This document shows, in pieces, positions 35,188 through 47,440 of a DNA stretch of 64,000 nucleotides (positions are counted from its first letter, which is position 1; each line of letters opens with the position of its first letter). The stretch is from Lantana camara. Taxonomy: Eukaryota > Streptophyta > Magnoliopsida > Lamiales > Verbenaceae. The DNA is taken from assembly GCA_037501455.1 (NCBI GenBank), contig CM074862.1:54033501-54097500 (forward strand), in the 5' to 3' direction. Position numbers and translations under genes: made by a program. A model generated the notes under the pieces. It was not told where the DNA came from, did not search any database, and saw only the letters and a program-made list of their open reading frames with translations.

Positions 35188-36335
35188 TGTACCGATACAG
35201 ATTCCCGAGTGGAAATGGGAACAAGTCACTATGGACTTTGTGACCGGGCTTCCGAGAGTTAAGAAGGGATTTGATGGAATTTGGGTCATTGTAGATCGCT
35301 TTACAAAATCTGCACACATTCTACCGATTCGATCGACCGATAAAGTGGAGAAATTAGCGGAGTTGTATCACCGAGAAATTGTTAGACTACATGTGATACC
35401 CGCTAGCATTATTTTGGATAGAGATCCTCGTTTCACTTCTAAGTTGTGGAGGGTTCTTAACAGATTATGGGGTACGAAGTTAAGTTTTAGTACCGCATTT
35501 CATCCGGAAACGGATGGACAATCCAAACGGGTGATTAAGTTTCTTGAGGATTTATTAAGGGCTTGTGTAATGGATTTTTCGGTTGAGTGGGATAAACAAT
35601 TGACTTTGATCGAATTCGCCTACAGTAATAGTTACCAATCTTCGATCAAGATGGCACCATATGAAGCTTTGTATGGTCGTAAGAGTAGGTCTCCTCTTTA
35701 TTGGGATCTTGAGGAATGGAAATGGACCGAGGAAAATGGTTTGGAGCGAGGAACCGAGCCCGATTTGATTAAGGGAGCAATTGAAAAAGTGGAAAGCATT
35801 AAGCAACACATGAAAGCGACACAAGATCGGCAAAGGAGTTATGCCGACCGGAGATGGAAAGATTTCAAATTTGAAGTGGGTGACCGAGTTTTCTTGAAGG
35901 CAACACCGAGAAAAGGTTTCTCACGTATTGGAAAGGGTGGTAAGTTGAATCCGAGATTCATTGGTCCGTTTGAGATTGTGGAACGTATCGGGGAAGTTGC
36001 TTATTGCTTGGATTTGCCTCTGAATCTCACGGGAATCCATAATGTGTTTCCTGAGTCACAATTGAGAAGGTATTTCCGGGATGAGATGGAAACTATAACG
36101 GTTGAAGAGGTACAATTGGAATCAAATTTGACATTTAAACAACAACCGGTAAAGATCTTGGATAGGAAGGTGCAAGAGTTGAGGAATCGACAAATTCCAT
36201 TGGTTAAGGTACTTTGGAAAGATCTTAAGTCCGCAGAAGCAACATGGGAGACGGAAGAGAAGATGCGAAGATATCATCCTGAGTTATTTTTCAATGGTAA
36301 ATCTGGGGACCAGATTTCTTTAAGAAGGGGAGGTT
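35188..36335 (+). pseudogene. pol: Integrase core to chromodomain remnant (A3), fused to LTR
   Basis: Partial Tekay-like integrase beginning at [11 protein letters not shown]. The reading frame is open from 35093 to 36427 (444 codons). Its first 30 or so codons are antisense-free LTR sequence that happens to be in frame, and its last 30 codons read through the PPT into the next LTR. The core shows MDFVTGLP and ILDRDPRF, then TDGQSKR with lysine instead of the catalytic glutamate, as in A1 and A2. [22 protein letters not shown] (cysteine to serine), [17 protein letters not shown] and a full chromodomain at about 36137-36294 follow. The zinc finger, RNase H and RT are absent. The unbroken frame might tempt a gene caller, but the dead active site and the chimeric start argue for a relic. 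Confidence 0.9.
36322..36335 (+). promoter_or_regulatory. Polypurine tract of A3
   Basis: TAAGAAGGGGAGGT before TGTGACGCCCCATTTC, one change from the A2 tract. Confidence 0.9.
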
Positions 36336-36948
36336 GTGACGCCCCATTTCTCGATCAAGGTATGCTTTGGTACGAGAGTGAACGATTTACTTTTCTTTGC
36401 ATGAATTATGTGAATAATATGCCTTAATTGACCGTTATGCTTGAACTTATGTGAAATATATACTTTAGATGAGTTATGTGACTATTTGATATGGTAATTA
36501 TGTGTTCATAATGTTTTCATTTGGCTTCGATGGCATGCTTCGTGTTTAATCGAAACTATGTGCTTATTTGGACATTAAAGTATAATTTAGGGACTAAATG
36601 GTAAATTTATTTTCTAAGTCTGGAACTGGACAGAACTTAATAAAATTGAGTAGATAATTTGATTACGAGTTCGTGGGTTTTTGAATCGCTCGATTTGGAG
36701 TTCGGATGAAGAAGTTATGGTCATTTTACGAAAAGTCAACCTTTTTATAAGACTTATGACCCAATTCCGAATTTGGCCAAATTTGAGACCCAATTTCACT
36801 TATGACCCACTCTAATTGACCTGGTTCGTGACCCTAATAGCTGACCCAAATCCATAAATCAGATTTTAACACCCACAAGCCATTTTACGTTATTTCACAA
36901 AGATTTAAACACAAACTCTCTCTAGCCTATTCATCTTCTCCAAGAACA

Positions 36949-36953
36949 CCTCC
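36949..36953. repeat. Target site duplication CCTCC, left
   Basis: CCTCC precedes the LARD and is repeated at 46546-46550. The empty site AACACCTCCAAGCATC is seen intact at 30566 and 33107. Confidence 0.95.
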
Positions 36954-39077
36954 TGTAACACCCGGGACGATAGGCGCCACATCCCCCGCACTATGAGTCT
37001 AGTCCACACATGAAATGGATAGTTCAGCATGAACCAGACTCATAGCGAACGGGTGACAAAATAAAAACAACCTTGCTAGGCGGAAACTAACCCCGTACCA
37101 TATAATCAAAATGCTGTGCGGAAGCATTAATGTGCAATTCATAGATTCCAGCGAAGATTACAAGTTCGAATTTCCAATATATAAAATTAAATCCATCATG
37201 CATCCTAACAACGGGTTCAACTAAGCACACAACCTGTCCCGAATCAATATCCAATAATTCCATAACTAGCACAAAGGCCCAATTACATAGGAATATCCAA
37301 TTAGAACATAATAATGTAAGATGTGACTCGAGTGTACAAGTTATCTAACAAAAGAAGTAAAACTTGACCTCCGCCTAGCAAAACCTGCAAGAAACTGAGA
37401 AGTGGGAAAGAGGGGTCAGTCTCTAGAAGACTGAGTGAGCAGGAGCGATACATATACTATAGAAACATGCATATGCAAGTCATAAATCCCGAGCAAGGTT
37501 TTATTTAAAGTTAGTTCCCAAAAAGGGCAAAAGAATGATTCAGCAATGCTCAGACTTTACGACTATTCATATTAAATTCAATAAGTCCATATATCATACT
37601 TAATCAATAAGGCTCGGCGAGTGAGCGTGCACAATCTCCAACCAAAGTCCGACCGTGTACGACAAATATCATTAATACAATAAATAGGTGATCATGCAAT
37701 ATATCATAATACACACAGATCACATGCATGTCCTAAATATATTTGTTTGGGCAATCCGATTCCCGGCCTTCCCGCACAGTGCCTATCAATCAATAATCAA
37801 TCATAACATAAACATATTCATAATCATAAAATAAGTTCCAACCTTCTTCCTCCGGGTGGTGGACGGGCTTGCAAGACCCGGCCACCTCATACATTGACCC
37901 AGGGGGGGTACATGAATCCCCCAAAGGCGCTCAGCTACCATTCCACGCTAATCTCCTAACGAGGTCCGGTCTCTGTTAAATGGTTGGGACTAGCACATGG
38001 GATCACCGTCGGCCCTTGCCTCCCCGGGTAGCCACATGTGCTAGATCCCGGGCCCGTGCATTCATTCATGTTCTCGCCAAAACATTCAATTCATGAGAAA
38101 CATAATACATTTATAACATACTTATTCCCTTTCATAATCATTGAGAAAAGATTTACTCGATGACTCCATTTGAAAACAATATATAGATATACATAGGTTT
38201 TTGGCCAAAACTTATCAAATAAGGTTGTAGGGTTTAATACATATCTAGAACGAAAACACCCTCACCTGGAAGATGACGATACAAGGATACAAGCTAGGCC
38301 GTGAGCCTATCGATCACGATATCTCCACCCTGGAGATGAACTGTACAAGAGAAAGACATAATGTGTACTCGTGAGAAACGACTCAATATGAAACCAATTA
38401 GGACGCACGGCATTAACATGAGGTGTTCGTGAAATTCTATGTCATGTTTCAATATACAATAGATCATAAGATGTCATGAGTTGATGTGATCATGTTCATG
38501 CACCCAATAAAGCCATTTAGACACATACATGTTTTAATCATTCAATTCATAATATATTACAATACATGTTAACAAGGCATATGGATCAATTAGGCATGTA
38601 TATAATGCATATAAGTCACATAAGGAGTCTAGGAGGTGCAAGGAAGGCGATAGAACGAGTTTTGGCAAAGTTTTGCAAAAGTTAGGAAAAGTTGACAATT
38701 TTTGGAAAAGTGCAAGCTGTACAAAAATGGGTATATCTTGAGTTTGAGAAATTGGAATTAAGTTTTGCTTGTTGGAGGTGAAACTAGACACATAGAGGTT
38801 TTCAAGGATATGTGGCACGAATCATGGTTCAAAGCGAGGTGAAAATGGCATAGGTTTGAAGTTGGACGAACGCAGATTGTCGAAGAAGTGGCGACACCAA
38901 AATGAATTGATCATATCTCATAAATGGTAAAATATATTAAGATGATTCCAATTTGAGGATGTTCTAGACTTCAATAGGTTTCCGTGGGTTCAAAAATCAG
39001 GTCAATCCGAGTTCGTATGAGGGAGAACGAAGCAAAACAATCTCAGGCCAAAACAGGGGATGGTCCAACGTTTCTGC

Positions 39078-39130
39078 ATCAAATCCACCCCCGTGGATTT
39101 TTCCAAAAGGAAAAATCCACCCTCGTGGAT
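39078..39130. repeat. Two ATCCACC palindromes, LARD LTR
   Basis: AAATCCACCCCCGTGGATTT and AAATCCACCCTCGTGGATTT, 31 bp apart. The copy in the other LTR (45566-45620) has one arm substitution (GTAGATTT). Confidence 0.9.
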
Positions 39131-39644
39131 TTAGGTCAGTGGCGAAAAAAATGCAGAAAACAGGGCACAAACGCGGGAGAAGACCAAAAATCACCAAAAC
39201 ACCTCAAAACTCAACCCAAATCACTTAAAACATGTAATATACTATGTAGGAACATTAAATACAAGTTTAGGACAATTAAAACAACTAAATTCATAAACCC
39301 ACATATATATATATATATACCTTCTTGCCCCAAGAATATCAACAATCAAGCTTAGGATTCAAAGATTATCATCTATTCATGCATATACACCCAAAGATTC
39401 AAGTTATAAAGCAAGAATTCCCCAACCCTAGTTATCACCCAACATACTCATATATATACACTTATACCTTGGAAGAAAATGATGGAGAAGAAGAAGAAAT
39501 GGTTGGAGCTTGAATTCTTGGGCCAAAGCTTGAAGAAATCTCTTGTCTCCTTGCTTGCTTGATGGTCCGATCAAAGAAGGAGAAGAGGAAAGGAGTTGGG
39601 AGCCTTTCTTTTGATAGAAGAAATGAAAGAAGAAGAATGGATTT

Positions 39645-39667
39645 GGGGGGGGGGGGGGGGGGGGGGG
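39645..39667. repeat. Run of 23 G in a purine-rich tract
   Basis: An uninterrupted G run within a GAAGAA-rich purine tract. The other LTR has 22 G at 46133-46154. Length may be unreliable in assembly. Confidence 0.9.
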
Positions 39668-40058
39668 CTTTGATCGTGTAAATGGAGAGGGAGAAGAGAA
39701 GAATTTGCACTTTGGCCCTTTGAGAATTTAAGTGATTCAATTAGGACCCCAAGGTTTGGTAGGTGAATAATTGAGGTCCAATTAAAAGTTCGATTGAGTC
39801 CAAGGATTTCATATAATTTCAAATAAGTGCATAAGTGAAATAAATATTTAATTGGCAATTAAGCATGTTAAAACAAATTCAAATAGCATAATCAAATAAA
39901 TCATCTAAGTCATATTAGTCACATGATAGCAATTTAGTTCACGAAATTAATATGTTAAACGATCACTTAACAATTAAAACACATAAATGTCACATAACTC
40001 TCAGTCTAAACCCACTCGTAACGTCATACCTGTATGCCCGAAAAGTCGGGGCGTTACA

Positions 40059-40074
40059 ACCTCTCCCCCTTAAG
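40059..40074 (-). promoter_or_regulatory. Polypurine tract of the LARD
   Basis: The minus strand reads CTTAAGGGGGAGAGGT before TGTAACGCCCCGAC. Confidence 0.92.
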
Positions 40075-40279
40075 AAGGACCTGTCCCCAGGTCCACTGCC
40101 TTGATTCTGAACTTTGCGTAAACTTTCCCATGTTCATCCCATGAGGGTTAGCAACTCCCCGTCAGGAATTAGTTCGGAAAAGGTCTTCAAGCAACAAGGG
40201 GTCTTCAATTGTTGTTAAATCACGACCCTTAACTCACCGAAGCCTAAGCACTCGAAAGTCTAATCGGGTAGCAAGTAAT

Positions 40280-40383
40280 GAAAGAGCCCCGTCTTTCGAA
40301 CAACAAGGAGAGAACCCCGTCTCTCACAAGCAACAACGAGAGAACCCAGTCTCTCGAACAACAACGAGAGAACCCCGTCTCTC
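40280..40383 (-). repeat. Stem-loop array of the LARD
   Basis: Four hairpins: GAAAGA/TCTTTC (40280-40297), GAGAGA/TCTCTC (40308-40325), CGAGAGA/TCTCTCG (40337-40356) and GAGAGA/TCTCTC (40366-40383), with loops of the type CGGGGTT on the element strand. In the first unit both arms differ from the rest yet still pair. It sits about 220 bp from the 3' LTR. Confidence 0.9.
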
Positions 40384-43300
40384 AAACAGAAAAAGAACGA
40401 GAAACTCTCAAACTCTCAAAACAACAATTAAATAAACAATCATGTCACAACCACACAAGAAACAAGTAGGAGTTATCAAATACATCGAGAATCACTCATA
40501 CAAGAACAATTAATACAACAAGTAATCCAAGCACTTAGCTTCATAAAATTTTTCGAAATAAAGTTGTATGTATGTATATGCCATGGATGCTAAATGTACC
40601 GTTCACTGATGCTCGAGAATCTTATATTGTAGTGATCCGATTCAACACTTGATTCCTTCCATAGTGTCAGGCATTGCAATCCCCGATGTATTCAATACTT
40701 AAATAACCACCCGATCTTCATCACATAATCTTTTCCCTTATCTTCTCTAAACACCATAGTCCGAAGCTCAAATTTTTAGTGTGTACTTGATCGTTACCCA
40801 AATAGCTCGTTGTCCACCTCGATTAGTATTCGACATTCTTAGTTGTTCAAGTTAGCTTTTAAATGCTCAAGTTCTAACCTCCAACTTGAATACTTGAGTT
40901 AATCTTTAGTAGCTCAATTTCCATTCTCCAGTCCCAATAACTTCCCCGGTTAATCCTGGAAAAACGCCCGACGAGATGATAACCCATCTTTCATGTTGTG
41001 TGTTTTCCTTCTATGTATTCCTCTTCCAAAGTAACTCTTATTTTCATCACTTAAGTTGATTCTAACTTCATCTATCATGGAATATGATGATCCGATTAGC
41101 TTTCCTTTTACCCAATACTTTCCTTGCCAATTCTTAAAATTCTTTCACAGTCCCATGTCTCCAAGCTGAAGACACGTTATGCTATCTATGATCCTTTTAA
41201 TCTTGGAAGATTTAACTTGGAAGTCTCATAACAAGAAATCAACGAGGTTGATTCTTCAACTGAAGTTAACAACTATCATTCTTCTGGGTCGGCTCTCCCC
41301 CTTAAGAGATTCTATCTCACCCCATTGAACTTGTTCTATCACTTATGGAATATGGGATTCCCAACTTCTTAACTTCAACTTCCTTGGTATAAAGGTCCTA
41401 GTCAAGCTACGTGTCCGGTGACATTATTCATATTTACGTTGAAGTGATTTTGGTAGAGATAACAACCTACTTCTTCTATTCTACCCTCAAGCTCTGTTTT
41501 CCCGAGCCTCGATATTCCTCTTTCCTTTTGTTCCACACACTTTGCAATCCAATTGTCCTCTTATCTCAAATCGGATGCGGCTCGGTCGGAGTAACACTTG
41601 AGGAATGGAGTAGAGAAAGTTCCTATCAAGTAAACACTAAACCATGCATGTTGGATTAAGATGCCCATGCACATAGCCAACATATAAGGATGCAACACAT
41701 TAGAGCAAGTATTTAATGTAAAGATGTATGCACACATATAGAAATATAGAAGAGTAATTAATTTAAAGCGAAGTATGATGCACGTGCCATGAATATATTA
41801 AACCTGTCATCATGGTGGTAAGCTTTTAGCTTGACAATTTGATCCTTTGACCTTGAGCTCATCAACCACTTCTTGCTTACCCACGGTCTTCTAACTTCCT
41901 TAATTCTCCTTGCATCCATCCATGTTTCCAAGGTCCGTGTTTGCTATTAAATTCCAATTTTCTATACCCGAACATCTTCTTACCTCAATCCTCCCAAATG
42001 CCAATTTCCAAGTTCCTTTTTACTTCCTTAATCCTCTTGTGAGGCCCCAAATCCAAAGTTTTCATTAAACTCCAATCCTTTCACATTCACGAAATCGGTT
42101 GCGCTAGTCTCCCCAAATTTCGATCCCAACTTGTAGGATTTCCACCATAGTCGTCACCTTAATCATAGTCTCTATATTTCCTTCTTCGTAAGTTCATAAA
42201 AGTGAATGGATTTGGCTTCCATGATTGTATGATCTTAGTGTTCCGTTTCGATCAAGTTATCAAACTTGAATATCAGTTTGGGTACCTTGACTTCCCATAG
42301 ATTTATAGGGATTATGCCGTTGCTTGGTTCCTCTACTTGTCACCTTCATGAATCCAAAATTGTTTGGTCTCCAACCCAATCTAAGATTTATTTTAGCATC
42401 CAAAGTATCTCACTCATCTCTTATCCGCTTCTTTACCGCAATTGTTATCTTGACCAAAACCTTCTTGCTCTAGCCTTAAAGAATTTCTCGTGGTCGAGCA
42501 ACTTCATAAACTTTCCAAGATCGGATGCTTTCATTCTCACTCCGGGTGGAATTGACGAATTTAGGGGTTGATTCGAGTATCTTGGTCATCCTTTTGTAAT
42601 TCCGAAAGTGAAGTGGTCTCTAGCTTCTTCCACTAGCCTCATTCCAAAACCCTAAGTATCTCGACATATTTCTTTACACCAAATTCCTCTTTATTTTAAA
42701 AATTATAAATTCCCTTTTTCCATAATTAAGCTTCTCGGTCTTTAGCTTCAATTCGGATCATTTCTTTCAACTCAAGTTTTCTTCTTCGGTCTTCTAAACC
42801 CGGATGTTGTAAACATTTGATACCTTCAAGTATTGATTCGCCTCCTTCTTGAATTAAATGAATCTCATGCCCGGTTGATCGACTCCCTTCGCGATATAAG
42901 GAGGTAGGTGTTTATTTTGTGGATATAAACATCACAACCTCGTACTATTACTTCATTCGTTCAAAATCTTCACCCAAAATTTAATTCCCTTTTTGAGCTC
43001 GAACTCTCAACCTATAATCTTATCATAAGGGTCACCGATTACCCGTATTATTCTAAATATCCGAAGCAAACATCCACACTTTAGAGAGAGCCCGTTGCAA
43101 GTTGTTGTGGTTTTGAGGATTGGCCGTGGTTTGAGGTTATATTAATATCCTACAATTCACAATTCAATTCAAATATAATGCATGCCCGTTAGTACGTGCA
43201 TATGACACACAATTAGCACCAAGAGCACGTATGAATGAAAAATGTAACACATAAATTAACAAAATTTTAAGTCAAACACATTTAATAATAAGTTTTTCCA

Positions 43301-43420
43301 TGTCAAATTTCAATAACAATGCTCATGAGCAATGCGATGCACACGTTGACATGTTGTTCCTAAGCCGTTCGACCTACACCTGACACGACACGACTCAAGG
43401 AACCCCGGTTTTGCAACCGA
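40384..43420 (-). mobile_element. Non-coding internal region of the LARD
   Basis: About 3 kb without gag, protease, RT, RNase H or integrase motifs. The largest open frames (for example 42266-42571, 101 codons) show no recognisable domain. The plus strand is rich in CTT and TCC. Near 40610 and 43370 it keeps leader-like phrases shared with A1 (GTACCG, CGTTCGACCTACACC). Confidence 0.8.
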
Positions 43421-43434
43421 GGGCTCTGATACCA
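43421..43434 (-). promoter_or_regulatory. Primer binding site of the LARD
   Basis: The minus strand reads TGGTATCAGAGCCC, 8 bp inside the 5' LTR; initiator Met-tRNA type. A CGGTTGCAAAACCG hairpin follows. Confidence 0.93.
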
Positions 43435-43442
43435 CTTAAGGA

Positions 43443-46400
43443 TGTAACACCCGGGACGATAGGCGCCACATCCCCCGCACTATGAGTCTAGTCCACACAT
43501 GAAATTGATAGTTCAGCATGAACCAGACTCATAGCGAACGGGTGACAAAATAAAAACAACCTTGCTAGGCGGAAACTAACCCCGTACCATATAATCAAAA
43601 TGCTGTGCGGAAGCATTAATGTGCAATTCATAGATTCCAGCGAAGATTACAAGTTCGAATTTCCAATATATAAAATTAAATCCATCATGCATCCTAACAA
43701 CGGGTTCAACTAAGCACACAACCTGTCCCGAATCAATATCCAATAATTTCATAACTAGCACAAAGGCCCAATTACATAGGAATATCCAATTAGAACATAA
43801 TAATGTAAGATGTGACTCGAGTGTACAAGTTATCTAACAAAAGAAGTAAAACTTGACCTCCGCCTAGCAAAACCTGCAAGAAACTGAGAAGTGGGAAAGA
43901 GGGGTCAGTCTCTAGAAGACTGAGTGAGCAGGAGCGATACATATACTATAGAAACATGCACATGCAAGTCATAAATCCCGAGCAAGGTTTTATTTAAAGT
44001 TAGTTCCCAAAAAGGGCAAAAGAATGATTCAGCAATGCTCAGACTTTACGACTATTCATATTAAATTCAATAAGTCCATATATCATACTTAATCAATAAG
44101 GCTCGGCGAGTGAGCGTGCACAATCTCCAACCAAACTCCGACCGTGTACGACAAATATCATTAATACAATAAATAGGTGATCATGCAATATATCATAATA
44201 CACACAGATCACATGCATGTCCTAAATATATTTGTTTGGGCAATCCGATTCCCGGCCTTCCCGCACAGTGCCTATCAATCAATAATCAATCATAACATAA
44301 ACATATTCATAATCATAAAATAAGTTCCAACCTTCTTCCTCCGGGTGGTGGACGGGCTTGCAAGACCCGGCCACCTCATACATTGACCCAGGGGGGTACA
44401 TGAATCCCCCAAGGGCGCTCAGCTACCATTCCACGCTAATCTCCTAACGAGGTCCGGTCTCTGTTAAATGGTTGGGACTAGCACATGGGATCACCGTCGG
44501 CCCTTGCCTCCCCGGGTAGCCACATGTGTTAGATCCCGGGCCCGTGCATTCATTCATGTTCTCGCCAAAACATTCAATTCATGAGAAACATAATACATTT
44601 ATAACATACTTATTCCCTTTCATAATCATTGAGAAAAGATTTACTCGATGACTCCATTTGAAAACAATATATAGATATACATAGGTTTTTGGCCAAAACT
44701 TATCACATAAGGTTGTAGGGTTTAATACATATCTAGAACGAAAACACCCTCACCTGGAAGATAACGATACAAGGATACAAGCTAGGCCGTGAGCCTATCG
44801 ATCACGATATCTCCACCCTGGAGATGAACTGTACAAGAGAAAGACATAATGTGTACTCGTGAGAAACGACTCAATATGAAACCAATTAGGACGCACGGCA
44901 TTAACATGAGGTGTTCGTGAAATTCTATGTCATGTTTCAATATACAATAGATCATAAGATGTCATGAGTTGATGTGATCATGTTCATGCACCCAATAAAG
45001 CCATTTAGACACATACATGTTTTAATCATTCAATTCATAATATATTACAATACATGTTAACAAGGCATATGGATCAATTAGGCATGTATATAATGCATAT
45101 AAGTCACATAAGGAGTCTAGGAGGTGCAAGGAAGGCGATAGAACGAGTTTTGGCAAAGTTTTGCAAAAGTTAGGAAAAGTTGACAATTTTTGGAAAAGTG
45201 CGAGCTGTACAAAAATGGGTATATCTTGAGTTTGAGAAATTGGAATTAAGTTTTGCTTGTTGGAGGTGAAACTAGACACATAGAGGTTTTCAAGGATATG
45301 TGGCACGAATCATGGTTCAAAGCGAGGTGAAAATGGCATAGGTTTGAAGTTGGACGAACGCAGATTGTCGAAGAAGTGGCGACACTAAAATGAATTGATC
45401 ATATCTCATAAATGGTAAAATATATTAAGATGATTCCAATTTGAGGATGTTCTAGACTTCAATAGGTTTCCGTGGGTTCAAAAATCAGGTCAATCCGAGT
45501 TCGTATGAGGGAGAACGAAGCAAAACAATCTCAGGCCAAAACAGGGGATGGTCCAACGTTTCTGCATCAAATCCACCCCCGTAGATTTTTCCAAAAGGAA
45601 AAATCCACCCTCGTGGATTTAGGTCAGTGGCGAAAAAAATGCAGAAAACAGGGCACAAACGCGGGAGAAGACCAAAAATCACCAAAACACCTCAAAACTC
45701 AACCCAAATCACTTAAAACATGTAATATACTATGTAGGAACATTAAATACAAGTTTAGGACAATTAAAACAACTAAATTCATAAACCCACATATATATAT
45801 ATATATACCTTCTTGCCCCAAGAATATCAACAATCAAGCTTAGGATTCAAAGATTATCATCTATTCATGCATATACACCCAAAGATTCAAGTTATAAAGC
45901 AAGAATTCCCCAACCCTAGTTATCACCCAACATACTCATATATATACACTTATACCTTGGAAGAAAATGATGGAGAAGAAGAAGAAATGGTTGGAGCTTG
46001 AATTCTTGGGCCAAAGCTTGAAGAAATCTCTTGTCTCCTTGCTTGCTTGATGGTCCGATCAAAGAAGGAGAAGAGGAAAGGAGTTGGGAGCCTTTCTTTT
46101 GATAGAAGAAATGAAAGAAGAAGAATGGATTTGGGGGGGGGGGGGGGGGGGGGGCTTTGATCGTGTAAATGGAGAGGGAGAAGAGAAGAATTTGCACTTT
46201 GGCCCTTTGAGAATTTAAGTGATTCAATTAGGACCCCAAGGTTTGGTAGGTGAATAATTGAGGTCTAATTAAAAGTTCGATTGAGTCCAAGGATTTCATA
46301 TAATTTCAAATAAGTGCATAAGTGAAATAAATATTTAATTGGCAACTAAGCATGTTAAAACAAATTCAAATAGCATAATCAAATAAATCATCTAAGTCAT

Positions 46401-46545
46401 ATTAGTCACATGATAGCAATTTAGTTCACGAAATTAATATGTTAAACGATCACTTAACAATTAAAACACATAAATGTCACATAACTCTCAGTCTAAACCC
46501 ACTCGTAACGTCATACCTGTATGCCCGAAAAGTCGGGGCGTTACA
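43443..46545 (-). mobile_element. 5' LTR of the LARD
   Basis: Nearly identical to 36954-40058. In the inverted repeat around CCGTCGGCCCTTGCC one arm changes from CATGTGCTAG to CATGTGTTAG, which would leave a G-U pair in RNA. Confidence 0.95.
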
Positions 46546-46550
46546 CCTCC
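46546..46550. repeat. Target site duplication CCTCC, right
   Basis: Partner of 36949-36953. Confidence 0.95.
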
Positions 46551-47435
46551 AAGCATCTTCAAGAGGCAAGAGTGGAGATTGAAGCTGGGAATTCGAGACT
46601 CAAGACCAAGTTATTCTCTTCTATTTTGAGCTCTCAAGGTAAGCTTTATGTGCTACTTCCATGGTTTTATGTTCTTGATCTTCTTGACTTGAATTTGAAC
46701 TAGGATTCTTATATGTTGGATTGAATTCGAATTTCCTGTTGGAAATATGATTCTTATGGTGTTAGGAACAATTTGATGTAAGTATTTCTTGATTTCATGC
46801 TTGTTTGAAGAATCCACCATTGATGACCTTTGAAGCTTTCTTGAGAAATTCTTGCATGTCTAAGATTTACTTGATTTCTTGCAATCTTGGTGTTGTAGAA
46901 TGATTATGCTTGAGTTTTTATGAGGTTTGTAATCAATTTTAGTGGAATTCATGCTAGGATTAGAGATTCACCATTGAAGAGCATGCTTGAACTATAAAGC
47001 TTTTATGCATATATGTAATTCTTGCTTAAATGATTTAATTCTTGAATTTTATGCTTATATTATGTTCTTATATGATGTATGAATGTTTTATGATGCTTAA
47101 TTGAGGTTTCGGAATCTTAATTTCATGTTTTGGGGTGTTCAGAACTCATTCCCTTCGAGTTCGAATTGGCTGTCACGTTTTTTTTAAGTTCTGGGCAGAA
47201 TCCACTAGGGTGGATTTTTGCTGTGTAGAAATCCATGGGGGTGGATTTGAGGCAGTAGCTTCTGGACAATCCGCGAGGGTGGATTTTTTGTGAAGGAAAA
47301 TCCATGGGGGTGGATTTTGCCTAGTCTTGTTTTCTTGTCTTGTTTCGCTTGTTTTGACTCTTGTATGTCCTTTTCTTGTTTCTATAATACCTTTAATGAG
47401 TTGTGGTCGTATTATATGTGGTGGAACTTCTTGCA

Positions 47436-47440
47436 TATCA
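47436..47440. repeat. Target site duplication TATCA, left
   Basis: Repeated at 59939-59943. The uninterrupted site TTGCATATCACTTG is seen at 22627 and 33983. Confidence 0.95.

Larger units (their letters stand above)
36954..40058 (-). mobile_element. 3' LTR of the LARD
   Basis: The plus strand begins TGTAACACCCGGGACG and ends AAAAGTCGGGGCGTTACA. Contents: CAGTCTCTAGAAGACTG hairpin near 37420, GGCTCGGCGAGTGAGC near 37611, a GGGGG/CCCCC hairpin near 37905-37922, a 10-bp inverted repeat CTAGCACATG at 37990-37999 with its partner at 38035-38044 enclosing CCGTCGGCCCTTGCC, GACGCACGGC near 38402, paired ATCCACC palindromes at 39083-39130, a donor-like CCAAG/GTATAAG (boundary 39467/39468, minus), and a 23-G run at 39645-39667. 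Confidence 0.95.
36954..46545 (-). mobile_element. Complete non-autonomous LARD-type gypsy element
   Basis: A 9.59-kb element with 3105-bp and 3103-bp LTRs, a PPT, a PBS and a 5-bp duplication, but a 3.38-kb internal region with no gag or pol. This fits the large retrotransposon derivative (LARD) type, which depends on proteins from a related autonomous element. Minus orientation is fixed by the PBS at 43421-43434 and the PPT at 40059. The two LTRs differ at about 13 positions plus two length changes by eye, which indicates recent insertion. Confidence 0.93.

Noticed and set aside
39001..39360. 123-codon frame present twice (also 45472-45843)
   Set aside because: Duplicated because the LARD LTR is duplicated; it runs antisense to the element through the palindromes and has no domain.
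40384..43420. Host gene captured in the LARD
   Set aside because: No long frame, intron-like structure or recognisable domain was visible; a profile search could still change this.
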